Shown piece by piece: positions 1-10,520 of a stretch of DNA of 64,000 nucleotides (position 1 is its first letter; every line of letters begins with the position of its first letter). This DNA is from Zea mays (taxonomy: Eukaryota > Streptophyta > Magnoliopsida > Poales > Poaceae). The stretch lies in the NCBI RefSeq assembly GCF_902167145.1, contig NC_050104.1, positions 96,421,849-96,485,848 of the forward strand. The letters run 5' to 3'. The notes under the pieces were generated by a model, which saw only the letters and a program-made list of their open reading frames with translations, was not told the DNA's origin and ran no database searches. Both the position numbers and the translations under genes were made by a program.

Positions 1-445
1 GGAGGCGTAGGAGTCCCTCGGCTCGGTCAGCCTTGTTGTCCGAGGCTTCCCTTGCTTAGTTAGAGAAACCCCTCGGCCGCTCCTCGATGAGCCGAGGCCA
101 GGGGTAGCGGTGTCAGCGTGAACAGAGGCAGAGTTGGCTCAAAAAGAAGACCTGGTCGGCCGGAGCCTGGCCGGGTCGTCCGTTAGCGGGATCGACGCCG
201 GAATTAAACTGCCGAGGCCCCGGGGTGATCGACCGAGCCGCCTGCTCGGGCCGGATTCTCGAAGAAGACCCTGGCGGCGATGGCCCGGGCTTGGTGATGA
301 CGTTGTCCTTCAGAGCAGAGACCCTTGGACCGCGTCGCCGTCCGAGGCTAGGTCAGGCCTCGCCGAAGGTGTTGTCGACGCCGAGGGTGCTGCTGCTCCC
401 TTTAGCTGTCAAGATCCGAGCCTGCAGGATCGGATTATCTTGTAG
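1..445 (+). pseudogene. 3' end of the antisense gene carried by the huck-like element
   Basis: The open frame at 134-445 runs antisense to the element's own gag-pol and ends at a stop at 443-445. Its tail resembles, in order and in flanking sequence, the tail of the antisense gene of the flip-like element at 32971-35975. Both are followed by a shared stretch containing the palindrome GCGGCCGC and then by TTGTTTCGAGTATC on the matching strand (about 458-535 here, about 32855-32925 there). The upstream exons, if present, are outside the window. The function of this antisense gene class in Tat-type gypsy elements is not known to me. The assignment is an inference from similarity between the two copies in this window. 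Confidence 0.5.
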
Positions 446-588
446 CGTGTGTTTTCTGCGGCCGCCGAGGCCAAAACACACCCTCGCCATGTTGTAAAGC
501 CGCGTCTCTTTTCCTCTTGTTTCGAGTATCTGGACTTTTTTGTCGGTAACAGAATTGTTTGTGCGAGCGAGAGTTGCTTCTTAGGGAA

Positions 589-853
589 GGTGATGAGTGA
601 GGTATCCGTATCCCGGAGGCGTAGGAGTCCCTCGGCTCGGTCGGCCTTGCCGCTTACGCGCACTCTTACCCGTCCATGGGGTTCTGTCACCGACGCAGTC
701 GAGAAGGCTCGAAGAATCGCTCCGGCAGAAGAGCTTCCGAACGTGAAGACTTGTTCGGTCCGCGGAATCACTTATCCGAACGTGAGTTACTTATCGCAGA
801 AGGTGATGAGTGAGGTATCCGTATCCCGGAGGCGTAGGAGTCCCTCGGCTCGG
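589..853. repeat. Direct repeats in the huck-like 3' internal region
   Basis: A segment of about 52 bp starting GGTGATGAGTGAGGTATCCG occurs at 589-641 and again at 801-853. Its second half (GGAGGCGTAGGAGTCC onwards) also begins the window at 1-30. Spacing of the two full copies is 212 bp. The segment lies between integrase and the missing 3' LTR. Confidence 0.85.
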
Positions 854-1091
854 TTAGCCTTGGCTGCTTACGTGTACTCCGTCGTTTTCAGGATCCACTT
901 TCGAAGTAGTCAAAAAGCACGAAAGACATTCTGGCAGAAAGTATCTTTTTTCGAGGAAAAAATTCGACGCAGAGGGGGTTCCCCCCTTTAAGCCCCCGAG
1001 GGAGGGTCGGGCTTTGCCGAGGCGAGGCCGACCCTTCCTTGATGACTAAACTTTGCGTGGGAGCGAGGTATATGAACAACTTGAAAACATC

Positions 1092-2330
1092 TTAAGGGTA
1101 GAAGCGACGTAGCTGTTGGATGTTCCAAGCGTTGCCGTAGACCTCGCCTTGACTGTTGGCCAGCTTGTACGTTCCGGGCTTCAGAACTTTGGCGATGACA
1201 AATGGCCCCTCCCAGGGGGGTGTGAGCTTGTGCCGCCCTCGGGCGTCTTGTCGCAGCCGAAGCACCAGGTCACCCACCTGGAGGTCTCGGGACCGGACCC
1301 CTCGGGCGTGGTAGCGTCGCAGGGACTGCTGGTACCGCGCCGAGTGTAGTAAGGCCTTGTCCCGAGCCTCCTCCAGCTGGTCCAACGAGTCCTCTCGACT
1401 AGCTTGGTTGCTTTGGTCGGTGTAGGCCCTCGTCCTCGGGGAACCGTATCCTAAGTCTGTGGGCAAGATGGCCTCGGCCCCATAGACCAGAAAGAACGGC
1501 GTGAAGCCCGTGGCTCGGCTCGGCGTTGTCCTCAGGCTCCAGACCACCGAGGGGAGTTCCTTCATCCATCGCTTGCCGAACTTGTTGAGGTCGTTGTAGA
1601 TCCGAGGCTTGAGTCCTTGCAGAATCATGTCGTTGGCACGCTCTACTTGCCCATTTGACATGGGGTGAGCCACGGCGGCCCAGTCCACCCGAATGTGGTG
1701 ATCCTCGCAGAAGTCCAGGAACTTCCTGCCGGTGAACTGGGTGCCGTTGTCGGTGATGATGGAGTTCGGGACCCCGAAGCGATGGATGATGTTGGTGAAG
1801 AACGCCACCACCTGCTCGGACCTGATGCTGTTTAGGGGTCGAACCTCGATCCACTTGGAGAATTTGTCGATGGCGACCAATAGGTGCGTGTAGCCCCCGG
1901 GTGCCTTCTGCAAGGGGCCGACGAGGTCCAGACCCCACACATCAAAAGGCCAGGTGATGGGTATCGTCTGCAGAGCCGGAGCGGGCAGGTGGGTCTGCCT
2001 TGCGTAGAACTGACACCCTTCGTAGGTGCGGACAATTCTAGTAGCGTCGGCCACCGTCGTGGGCCAGTAGAAGCCTTGTCGGAAAGCATTCCCGACAAGG
2101 GCTCGAGGCGCTGCGTGATGGCCGCAAGCCCCCGAGTGTATCTCTCGCAGGAGTTCCTGACCTTCGGCGATGGAGATGCATCGCTGGAGGATGCCAGAGG
2201 GGCTGCGGTGGTAGAGCTCCTTCTCATCTCCCAGCAAGACGAACGACTTGGCGCGCCGCGCCACCCGCCGAGCTTCGGCTCGGTCGGAGGGTAGCTCTCC
2301 TCGGTGGAGATATTGCAAGTACGGGGTCTG
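1092..2330 (-). pseudogene. Huck-like integrase
   Basis: The segment holds an N-terminal His-His-Cys-Cys zinc region (HH near 2120, EGC near 2015) and the DDE core: VWGLDLVGP, ITDNGTQFTG and NGQVERAN. The first Cys of the zinc pair is replaced by Tyr (codon at 2022-2024, TAC), as would follow from one G-to-A change. The C-terminal region contains the DLVLRLRQD and GPFVIAKVL motifs of the gypsy integrase tail. The frame ends with a stop at 1092-1094. It would insert the cDNA if functional. Confidence 0.9.
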
Positions 2331-3770
2331 CTAGTTTTGATCAGGCGTGACCCCGCTTCGCTCCCCCCCGACGTGCAGGGTCTCGCCTTCGGGGGCCGAG
2401 GGTACCTCGGGCTGAACCGAGGGTGCCTCGGGCCGAGCCGAGGGTGCCTCGGACTGTGCCGAGGGTACCTCGGGCTCGACCGAGGGTGCCTCGGGCCGAG
2501 CCGAGGGCGCCTCGGACTGTGCCGAGGGTGCCTCAGGCTTGGGCGTGTCGTCGATCTTGACGGAGGGTTGATGCAGATCTCGGGAGAAGACGTCCGGGGG
2601 AACCGTTGTTCGCCCCGAGGCTATTTTAGCCAGCTCGTCCGCAGTCTCGTTGTAGCGCCGAGCGATGTGGTTGAGCTCGAGCCCGTAGAACTTGTCTTCC
2701 AGGCGCCGAACCTCATCGCAGTAGGCCTCCATCTTCGGGTCGCGGCAGTGGGAGTTCTTCATGACTTGGTCGATGACAAGCTGCGAGTCACCGCGAGCGT
2801 CGAGGCGTCGGACCCCTAGCTCGATGGCGATCCGCAATCCGTTGACCAGAGCCTCGTACTCAGCCACATTGTTGGATGCCGGGAAATGGAGGCGTAGCAC
2901 GTAGCGTAGGTGCTTCCCGAGGGGCGAGATGAAGAGTAGGCCTACGCCGGCTCCTGTCTTCATCAGCGACCCGTCGAAGAACATGGTCGAGAGCTCCGGT
3001 TGGATCGGAGCTGTTGGGAGCTGGGTGTCGACCCATTCGGCCACGAAGTCCGCCAGGACCTGGGACTTGATGGCCTTTCGAGGGGCGAACGAGATTGTTT
3101 CGCCCATGATTTCCACCGCCCACTTTGCAATCCTACCCGAGGCCTCTCGACACTGGATGATCTCCCCCAGGGGGAAGGACGACACCACAGTTACCGGATG
3201 AGACTCGAAGTAGTGTCGCAGCTTCCGCCGCGTCAGGATCACCGCGTACAACAGCTTCTGAACTTGTGGGTAGCGGATCTTGGTTTCGGACAGTACCTCG
3301 CTGACGAAGTAGACTGGCCTCTGAACGGGCAATGCATGCCCCTCTTCTTGCCTCTCGACCACAATCGCGGCGCTAACCACCTGAGTGGTCGCGGCGACGT
3401 AGATCAAGAGGGCTTCTCCGGCAGCTGGGGGCACCAAGATAGGCGCCTTCGTGAGGAGCGCCTTCAGGTTCCCGAGGGCTTCCTCGGCCTCAGGGGTCCA
3501 AGTGAAGCACTCGACCTTCCTTAAGAGGCGGTACAGAGGTAGACCTCTTTCGCCGAGGCGTGAGATGAAGCGGCTCAGAGCCGCGAGACATCCCATGACC
3601 CTCTGTACGCCTTTCAAGTCCTTGATGGGCCCCATGCTGGTGATGGCTGCGATCTTCTCCGGGTTGGCTTCGATGCCCCGCTCGGAGACGATGAACCCCA
3701 AGAGCATGCCTCGGGGCACCCCGAAGACACACTTTTCGGGATTGAGCTTCACGTCTTTCGCCTTGAGACA
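2331..3770 (-). pseudogene. Huck-like RT C-terminus and RNase H
   Basis: The segment resumes RT with [20 protein letters not shown] and the thumb/connection region, then gives an RNase H domain with [18 protein letters not shown] and [12 protein letters not shown] carrying the expected Asp and Glu. Near the C-terminal end (3' part at about 2370-2530) the protein has a low-complexity tract of a repeated [19 protein letters not shown] unit. The segment ends in TAG at 2331-2333 followed in frame by the integrase part. Confidence 0.88.
2370..2535. repeat. In-frame short tandem repeat between RNase H and integrase
   Basis: A roughly 30-bp unit (GAGGGTGCCTCGGGCCGAGC and variants ending in CTCGGACTGTGCC or CTCGGGCTCGACC) is repeated about five times. 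The unit length keeps the reading frame, producing Glu-Ala-Pro-Ser repeats, so copy number can change without breaking pol. Confidence 0.8.
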
Positions 3771-4424
3771 TCAGAATGTCACTTCAAGGTCGGAAAGGAG
3801 GTCGGAGGCTTTCCTCGTCTTGACTACGATGTCATCGACATAGGCCTCGACCTTCCGGCCAATGTGTTCGCCGAACACATGGTTCATGCACCGCTGGTAC
3901 GTCGCGCCCGCATTCCTCAAGCCGAACGGCATGGTGACATAGCAGTACATGCCGAAGGGTGTGATGAAAGAAGTCGCGAGCTGGTCGGACTCTTTCATCC
4001 TGATTTGGTGATACCCTGAGTAGGCATCGAGGAAAGACAGGGTTTCGCACCCAGCAGTGGAATCCACGATTTGATCGATGCGAGGCAGAGGGTAGGGAAC
4101 CTTCGGACATGCTTTGTTCAGACCAGTGTAGTCTACACACATCCGCCATTTCCCCCCTTTCTTTCTCACAAGCACAGGGTTGGCAAGCCATTCGGGATGG
4201 AATACCTCTTTGATGGACCCTGCCGCCATTAGCTTGTGGATCTCCTCGCCTATGGCTCTGCGCTTCTCCTCGTCGAATCGGCGCAGAGGCTACTTGACGG
4301 GTCGGGCTCCGGCTCGGATGTCCAGCGAGTGCTCGGCGATATCCCTCGGTATGCTGGGCATGTCCGAGGGACTCCACGCGAAGACGTCGGCGTTCGCGCG
4401 GAGAAAGTCGACGAGCACTGCTTC
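3771..4424 (-). pseudogene. Huck-like reverse transcriptase, N-terminal part
   Basis: The frame shows WRMCVDYTGLNKACPKVPYP, FLDAYSGYHQIRM and the catalytic YVDDIVV (YVDD encoded at 3831-3842), which are RT motifs of Ty3/gypsy elements. A stop lies upstream at 4290-4292 and another at 3771-3773 inside the RT domain. The product would copy the element RNA into DNA inside the particle. Confidence 0.9.
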
Positions 4425-6575
4425 CTATTTGGGATCGAGCTCGGAGCCGATCCGGACTTTCTTGGAGGCGTCGCTGCTGGGGTCGAGGGGGACGGACTTA
4501 ACCGTCTCCGTTGGCTCGAAGTTGCCGGCATGACGCTTCACGTCTGGCACCTCCTTAGAGAGGCTCTCCAGGTCGGCGATGAGGGCCTCAGACTCGGCGA
4601 GGGCCTCGGCGTACTCCACGAACTCCACGTCGCATTCGAACGCGTGTTTGTACGTGGGGCCGACGGTGATGACCCCGTTGGGGCCCGACATCTTGAGCTT
4701 CAGGTAGGTGTAGTTGGGGACGGCCATGAACTTCGCGTAGCATGGCCTTCCCAGTACTGCGTGGTAGGTTCCTCGGAACCCGACCACCTCGAACGTCAGG
4801 GTCTCCCTTCGAAAGTTGGAGGGTGTTCCGAAGCAGACGGGAAGGTCGAGTTGTCCGAGGGGCTGGACGCGCTTCCCAGGAATGATCCCATGGAAAGGCG
4901 CAGCGCCTGCCCGGACCGAGGACGGATCAATACGCAGAAGCCCGAGGGTCTCGGCGTAGATGATGTTGAGGCTGCTGCCTCCGTCCATGAGGACCTTGGT
5001 GAGCCTGATGTCGCCAATGACGGGGTCGACGACGAGTGGGTATTTCCCCGGGCTCGGCACGTGGTCGGGGTGGTCGGCTTGGTCTAAGGTGATGGGCTTG
5101 TCGGACCAGTCTAGGTAGACTGGTGCTGCCACCTTCACCGAACAGACCTCCCGACGCTCTTGCTTGCGGTGCCGAGCCGAGGCGTTCGCCGCTTGCCCAC
5201 CGTAGATCATGAAGCAGTCGCGGACTTCGGGGAACTCTCCTGCCTGGTGATCTTCCTTCTTGTCGTCGTCGTGGGCCCTGCCACCCTCCGCGGGTGGCCC
5301 GGCCCTGTGGAAGTGGCGCCGAAGCATGACGCACTCCTCAAGGGTGTGCTTGACGGGCCCCTGGTGGTAGGGGCACGGCTCCTTGAGCATCTTGTCGAAG
5401 AGGTTGGCACCTCCGGGGGGTTTCCGAGGGTTCTTGTACTCGGCGGCGGCGACAAGGTCCGCGTCGGCGGTGTCGCGTTTCGCTTGCGACTTCTTCTTGC
5501 CCTTCTTCTTGGCGCCGCGCTGAGTTGACGCCTCGGGGGCATCTTCCGATGGGCGGCCCTGGGGCTGCTTGTCCTTCCGGAAGATAGCCTCGACCGCCTC
5601 CTGGCCGGAGGCGAACTTGGTGGCGATGTCCATCAGCTCGCTCGCCCTGGTGGGGGTCTTGCGACCCAGCTTGCTCACCAGGTCGCGGCAGGTGGTGCCG
5701 GCGAGGAACGCGCCGATGACATCCGAGTCGGTGATGTTGGGCAGCTCGATGCGCTGCTTCGAGAATCGCCGGATGTAATCCCAGAGAGACTCTCCCGGCT
5801 GTTGTCGGCAGCTTCGGAGGTCCCAGGAATTCCCGGGGCGCACGTACGTGCCCTGGAAATTGCCGGCGAAAGCTTGGACTAGGTCATCCCAGTTGGAGAT
5901 CTGCCCCTGAGGCAGGTGCTCCAACCAGGCGCGAGCGGTGTCGGAGAGGAACAGGGGAAGGTTACAGATGATGAGGTTGTCATCGTCCGTTCCACCCAGT
6001 TGGCAGGCCATACGGTAGTCCGCGAGCCACTGTTCCGGTCTCGTCTCCCCCGAGTACTTTGTGATAGTAGTCGGGGGTCGGAACCGGGTCGGGAACGGCG
6101 CCCGTCGTATGGCCCGGCTGAAGGCCTGCGGACCGGGTGGTTCGGGCGAGGGACTCCGATCCTCCCCGCTGTCGTAGCGTCCCCCACGCCTAGGGTGGTA
6201 GCCTCGGCGCACCCTCTCGTCGAGGTGGGCTCGACGGTCGCGGTGATGGTGCTCGTTGCCGAGGCGACCCGGGGCCGCAGGCGCTGTGTTGCGCGTGCGC
6301 CCGGTGTAGACCAAGGCTTCCCGCATGAATCGGGAAGTCGCGACATGATGTTCCGAGGGGTACCCCTGCCTTCGGGAGGCGGAGCTCTCGGCCCACCGGA
6401 CCGCGGCGCCTTCCAGGAGATTCTTGAGCTCTCCCTGGATTCGTCGCCCCTCGGTGGTTGATGGCTCCGGCATCGTGCAGAGGAGCATTGCCGCTGCTGC
6501 CAGGTTCTGGCCGACCCCACTGGATGCGGGTGGCGGCCTGACCCTGACATCGTCGGCGATGCGGTGCTGGAAGCC
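4425..6575 (-). pseudogene. Huck-like gag and aspartic protease segment
   Basis: The gag core is visible around residues 150-260 of the segment that begins at 6488, with motifs such as EQWLADYRMACQL and LPLFLSDTARAWLEHLP typical of the Retrotrans_gag domain. A zinc-binding-like CPYH...H...C motif follows near residue 370. The aspartic protease active site reads VLMDGGSSLNII, the DGGS variant common in plant gypsy elements. Gag forms the particle shell and the protease would cut the polyprotein. The segment ends in TAG at 4425-4427. Confidence 0.85.
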
Positions 6576-7673
6576 CTAGGGTAGATGACGCATTTCTCCG
6601 GCCGGAGGTTGGCCCGCCCATGCCTGCCCGACGTCTCGGCGGATTGGCTCAAGCGCTCCTGCTCCCTCGTCGAGCCTGGCCTGCACCCCACGGATTTGCT
6701 CGAGCTGTGGGTCGTGACCCCCCGCCGGAACGGGGACCACAGCTAGCTCCCGTGGGATGTCAACGCGAGGCATCGGCCTAGGGAGATCACCGTCCTCCGG
6801 CATGCCGAGATGGTTGCCTTCGGAGGGACCCCCTAGATCGACGTGGAAACATTCGCGGCTTGGGCCGCAGTCCTCGTCGCCGAAGCTGCGGCTACCGTCG
6901 AAACAGTCGGAAAGGCAGTAGTCGCATGCGGTCATAAAATCCTGCATGGCACTGGGGTTGCCAAGTCCGGAGAAATCCCAACAGAAGCTGGGCTCGTCGT
7001 CTTCCTCGGACCCGGAGGGCCCGTAGGTCGAGACATCCATCAGCCGGTCCCAAGGTGACCGCATACGAAACCCCAGAGGGTTCGGACTCGCCTCTACGAG
7101 AGCGTCCGCCAAAGCGAAGCCGCTAGGCGGGTCGAGGCTGAATCCGAAAGGCGTGGGATGGGAATCGGTCGATACCTCTTGGTCGACGGGCGGTGATGAA
7201 GTCACGTCGGGGACTGACTGCACCGTCGTCTCAGGTACGAGGGTGATACCCAGCAAGCCTTTCGCGGGCGTGCTGGCGTCGTCCGCTTGCTCGGGACTGG
7301 CGTGTCGCGGGGAGACAACGCTCGTCTTCGTCTCAAGCGCGAGGTCGATGCCCGGCGCGCCCCCCGTTGGGGTGCTGGCGCTGTCGACTCGCTCGACAGC
7401 CGACGAGGCGCTGCCTCCTGCTTGGCCTTGGTTGCCCCGCCTCCCCCTCCGTCGACGGGGAAGAGGACGGGGCGAGCTCGAAGGTTGTTCTTCCACCACG
7501 CGGGGAAGACGTCGTCGATTCCGCCGCCGGCGGGCGGGCTGTCGGCCGCCATTGTCGCTGTGGCCCGGCGGTGGAAAAAGTATCATGTCGTAGCTGCCGT
7601 CGAGGGACATGAACTCAAGGCTCCCGAAACGGAGCAATGTCCCGGGCTGGAGAGGTTGCTGGAGACTGCCCAT
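6576..7673 (-). pseudogene. N-terminal extension of huck-like gag (about 365 residues)
   Basis: This open segment opens the polyprotein frame directly after the primer binding site. It is rich in Arg, Pro, Ser and Asp. A basic run RRRRNRRR lies near residue 50 and acidic, serine-rich stretches follow. I recognise no catalytic domain. It ends in TAG at 6576-6578, beyond which the same frame continues without another stop into gag. It may be an extended gag N terminus or leader protein. Its separate role is unknown. Confidence 0.7.
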
Positions 7674-7712
7674 CTAGAGCTTGACGGGAAGCTATTCGTC
7701 AACACGCAGCAG

Positions 7713-7732
7713 GCCCCTACCTGGCGCGCCAA
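7713..7732 (-). other. Primer binding site of the huck-like element
   Basis: On the minus strand the 20 bases after the 5' LTR are TTGGCGCGCCAGGTAGGGGC, starting with TGG two bases from the LTR end. That is the expected position and form for a tRNA 3'-end complement. The tRNA species was not identified. Confidence 0.75.
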
Positions 7733-7733
7733 C

Positions 7734-9379
7734 TGTCGGTGTTTCGAGACCGGGGGGTCCCTAAGCCGACGAGTGAATGTCGCTGCGTGCCCCAGCCCAG
7801 ATGGGTCGACGCGAGGCCGAGCGCGAAGGCGTGAGAGAGGTGGAAATCCCGCGGCCTTCGTGTTCGTCCCGCGCCCAGGTCGGGTGCGCTTGCAGTAGGG
7901 GTTACAAGCGTCCACGCGGGAGAGGGAGCGAGCGGCTTCAAGCGAGCGCCTGTCTCATCCTCGTCCTCGTGCGGCCAACCCTCTCTAAGAGGGCCCTGAT
8001 CCTTCCTTTTATAGGCGTAAGGAGAGGATCCAGGTGTACAATGGGGGGTGTAGCAGAGTGCTATGTGTCTAGCAGAGGAGAGCTAGCGCCCTAAGTACAC
8101 GCCATCGTGGTGGCCGGAGAGGTTTTGGCGCCCGGTTTGTGTGATGTCGTGGCCGTCGGAGGAGCGCTGGAGCCTGGCGGAGGGACAGCTATCGGGGCTG
8201 TCGAGTCCTTGCTGACGTCCTCTTGCTTCCGTAAGGGGGCCGAGAGCCGCCATCGTCAGGGAGCGTGCGGGGCGCCATCATTGCCTATCTGGCGGAGCGA
8301 GCCAGATGGGACGCCAGTCTTGTTACCCGTAGCCTGAGTCAGCTTGGAGTAGGGTAATGATGGCGCCTCCCGTTGTCGTGGCCGGCCCGCGCCCTAGGTT
8401 GGGCAATGTGGAGGCTCCTTCGAGGTCGAGGTCGAGTCCGTCTTCCGTGGTCGAGGTCGAGTCCGAGCCCCTAGGTCGGGCGAGGCGGAGGCCGTTGGCT
8501 GAGGCCAGGGCGGAGTTCGAGTTCTGGGGTCGGGCGAAGCGGAGTTCGTCGTCTTCTGGGGCTGAGCCCAAGTCCGAGCCCTGGGTCGGGCGGAGCGGAG
8601 TTCGCCGTCTTCCGGGGCTTAGCCCGAGTCCGAGCCCTGGGTCGGGCGGAGCGGAATTTGTCGTCTTCTGGGGTGAGCCCAAGTCTGAGCCCTGGGTCGG
8701 GCGGAGCGGAGTTCGCCGTCTTCCGGGGCCTAGCCCAAGTCCGAGCCCTGGGTCGGGCGGAGCGGAGTTCGCCGTCTTCCGGGGCCTAGCCCGAGTCCGA
8801 GCCCTGGGTCGGGCGGAGCGGAGTTCGCCGTCTTCTGGGGCTTAGCCCGAGTCCGAGCCCTGGGTCGGGCGGAGCGGAGCTTCCTATGGTGTCTGCGGCC
8901 GGGCCTGACTGCCTGTCAGCCTCACTCTGTCAAGTGGCACCGTAGTCGGAGCGGCGCAGGCGACGCTGTCTTTCTGTCAGATCGGTTAGTGGAGCGGCGA
9001 AGTGACGGCGGTCACTTCGGCTCTGTCGGCTGAGGGGCGCGCGTCAGGATAAAGGTGTCAGGCCACCTTTGCATTAAATGCTCCTGCGATTTGGTCGGTC
9101 AGTGCGGCGATTTGGTCAGGGTTGCTTCTTGGCGAAGACAGGGCCTCGGGCGAGCCGGAAATATGTTCGCCGCTGGAGGGGGGCCTCGGGCGAGGCGGAG
9201 ATCCTCCGGGGTCGGCTGCCCTTGTCCGAGGCTAGGCTCGGGCGAGGCGTGATCGAGTCCCTCGAATGGACTGATCCCTGACTTAATCGCACCCATCAGG
9301 CCTTTGCAGCTTTATACTGATGGGGTTACCAGCTGAGAATTAGGAGCCTTGAGGGTACCCCTAATTATGGTCCCCGACA
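7734..9379 (-). repeat. 5' LTR of the huck-like element (1,646 bp)
   Basis: The LTR is bounded by TGTCGG at 7734 and CCGACA at 9379 on the plus strand (inverted terminal TG...CA). On the minus strand a TATA box, CTATAAAAGG (about 8003-8013), lies between short inverted arms. The LTR contains an internal tandem array at about 8537-8880. It would act as promoter and as integration end. Confidence 0.88.
8537..8880. repeat. 56-bp tandem repeat array inside the huck-like LTR
   Basis: About six copies of a 56-bp unit containing GCCCGAGTCCGAGCCCTGGG and GGAGTTCGCCGTCTTCCGGG follow head to tail with few differences. Copies alternate between CCCAAGTCC and CCCGAGTCC, and between TTCTGG and TTCCGG. Confidence 0.9.
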
Positions 9380-9569
9380 AAACCTACACATGATGATGTT
9401 TTCGTGTACTAGTTGATAATAAAAATAAATAATTACATTTTCAAGAGATCAATCATTGTACAGATATGTTCATATATTTAATGTATACATAATCATTTCT
9501 TACATCTGAAAATGTTCTGCATTAATAATAAATAATGTATGTCCTAATTTAATTAAAACGGCGACATGA

Positions 9570-9780
9570 TCTCTGTTGAGGATTTATCCCCACGGGCGTT
9601 GGGAATGGAGTCAAAATATCCTCGGTAAACATTCGTGGAGATGCCCGTAGGGAAGTTTCTGTGTCGTAGGGATGAGATCTCCGTCGAGGATTTATCTCCG
9701 CAGGGTCAGAAATGAGGACAAAATATCCTTCGTAATGAAGATGCCCGCAGTGAAGTTTTTTGTGTGGCGGGGAATCGGGG
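9570..9780. repeat. Diverged tandem duplication (about 107-bp units) upstream of the PDCT-like gene
   Basis: Two neighbouring units share GAGGATTTATC, AAAATATCCT and GATGCCCG at matching offsets. The first starts at ATCTCTGTTGAGG (about 9570) and the second at ATCTCCGTCGAGG (about 9677). The rest of 9380-9880 is AT-rich sequence with no coding signal that I can support. Confidence 0.65.
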
Positions 9781-9880
9781 ATGTATATGAGGAGTTATTA
9801 CTCGACAGAAAATTACTCATTGCCACGGTTCCTATATACGTACGTCAAAAGAGGCAAGTACTATCAACGACGGTCTGGTA

Positions 9881-10007
9881 AGGCCTTGTTCGTTTCTGCC
9901 GGATTAGTAGGTCGGAACGATTTTTGACCGAATTGCTTCTCTAATTTATATAAACTTTGATTAGCTGGAACGATTTCGGGTGCAATCCGACGAAAACGAA
10001 CAATGGC
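9881..10007. mobile_element. Short MITE-like element (about 125 bp)
   Basis: The ends form an imperfect inverted repeat: GGCCTTGTTCGTTT at 9882-9895 against AAAACGAACAATGGC at 9993-10007. GGCCTTGTTCG-type ends are common in grass hAT-like MITEs. The target duplication is not clear, so the superfamily is only a suggestion. Confidence 0.5.
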
Positions 10008-10204
10008 TAAGTAGTCCGTAAGCCAGGGCCTGGTCCGTATTTGGAAGACCATAGTCTTGTTTTGTGCATCACGGTAATAGTACGGTGGGTGACCTGCACC
10101 AGAACTATACTCCGATATTCTACTAGTTATTGTTTTAAATAAGGTTAAAATTAAACTTTGAAAATTTGAACTATAAATAACTGTTATTATTTAGTTTTAA
10201 AACT

Positions 10205-10222
10205 TAATATATATATATATAT
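10205..10222. repeat. (TA)n microsatellite
   Basis: An alternating TA run of about 16 bp lies in AT-rich sequence about 300 bp upstream of the PDCT-like start codon. Confidence 0.8.
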
Positions 10223-10394
10223 CGATTTATCTTTTAATTTAAAAAACATTGATTAGATTTATATTTTAATGATCGTATCACTGTACTATAGGACAAATAA
10301 TAGGTACTGGTCTCCGCTCTCATAAACCGCGCTCCGAATCCATGCCCTCGTGATCTCCTCCCCTCCACACACACATGACACACCCTCTCAAAAC

Positions 10395-10402
10395 TATAAA
10401 AA
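10395..10402 (+). promoter_or_regulatory. Likely TATA box of the PDCT-like gene
   Basis: TATAAAAA follows a pyrimidine-rich stretch and precedes the GC-rich 5' leader. Transcription would start about 25-35 bp downstream (around 10425-10435). That would leave the out-of-frame ATGs at 10342 and 10375 outside the mRNA and make 10521 the first ATG. This is inferred from position and composition only. Confidence 0.4.
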
Positions 10403-10520
10403 AAAAAACCCGAAAAAACACCGAGATCCGCGCGTTCCTCGGCGTCCGCACGGCCCGCGCACGCACCCACGCACCCATCCGGTTGCCAACCCATCCCCCG
10501 ACCGACGCCACCCCACATAC

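Larger units (their letters stand above)
1092..7673 (-). pseudogene. Huck-like gag-pol polyprotein, one frame with five in-frame stops
   Basis: Five open segments with end coordinates 7673, 6488, 4229, 3752 and 2318 all differ by multiples of three, so they are one reading frame of 2,194 codons with no frameshift. It is interrupted at TAG 6576-6578, TAG 4425-4427, TAG 4290-4292, TGA 3771-3773 and TAG 2331-2333. Domain order is N-terminal extension, gag, aspartic protease, reverse transcriptase, RNase H, integrase, as in Ty3/gypsy elements of the Tat lineage. When intact, such a polyprotein makes the virus-like particle and the enzymes that copy and insert the element. The start at 7673 is 40 bases inside the primer binding site and is the first ATG of the frame. 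The pattern of pure nonsense substitutions suggests decay by point mutation. Confidence 0.88.
1..9379 (-). mobile_element. Huck-like Ty3/gypsy LTR retrotransposon (Tat-type), partial; left LTR outside window
   Basis: Reading the minus strand, the order is 5' LTR (9379 to 7734), primer binding site (7732 to 7713), a leader/gag-protease-RT-RNaseH-integrase frame (7673 to 1092), then a non-coding 3' internal region (1091 to 1) that carries the end of an antisense gene. RT before integrase is the Ty3/gypsy order. The LTR begins TGTCGGGGACC and ends CACCGACA. I assign huck from its GC-rich LTR, its roughly 1.65-kb LTR length and the pol sequence; this is recognition, not a search. The bases after the LTR are AAACC (9380-9384); the matching target-site copy must lie left of the window. 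The element is inactive because the polyprotein frame has five stop codons. Confidence 0.9.

Noticed and set aside
4236..5087. 283-codon plus-strand frame within the huck-like gag-pol
   Set aside because: It is antisense to gag-protease; the minus-strand frame has the protease and gag motifs.
8537..8880. Regular 56-bp repeats as a possible CRISPR-like array
   Set aside because: The units are contiguous without unique spacers and lie inside a plant LTR.
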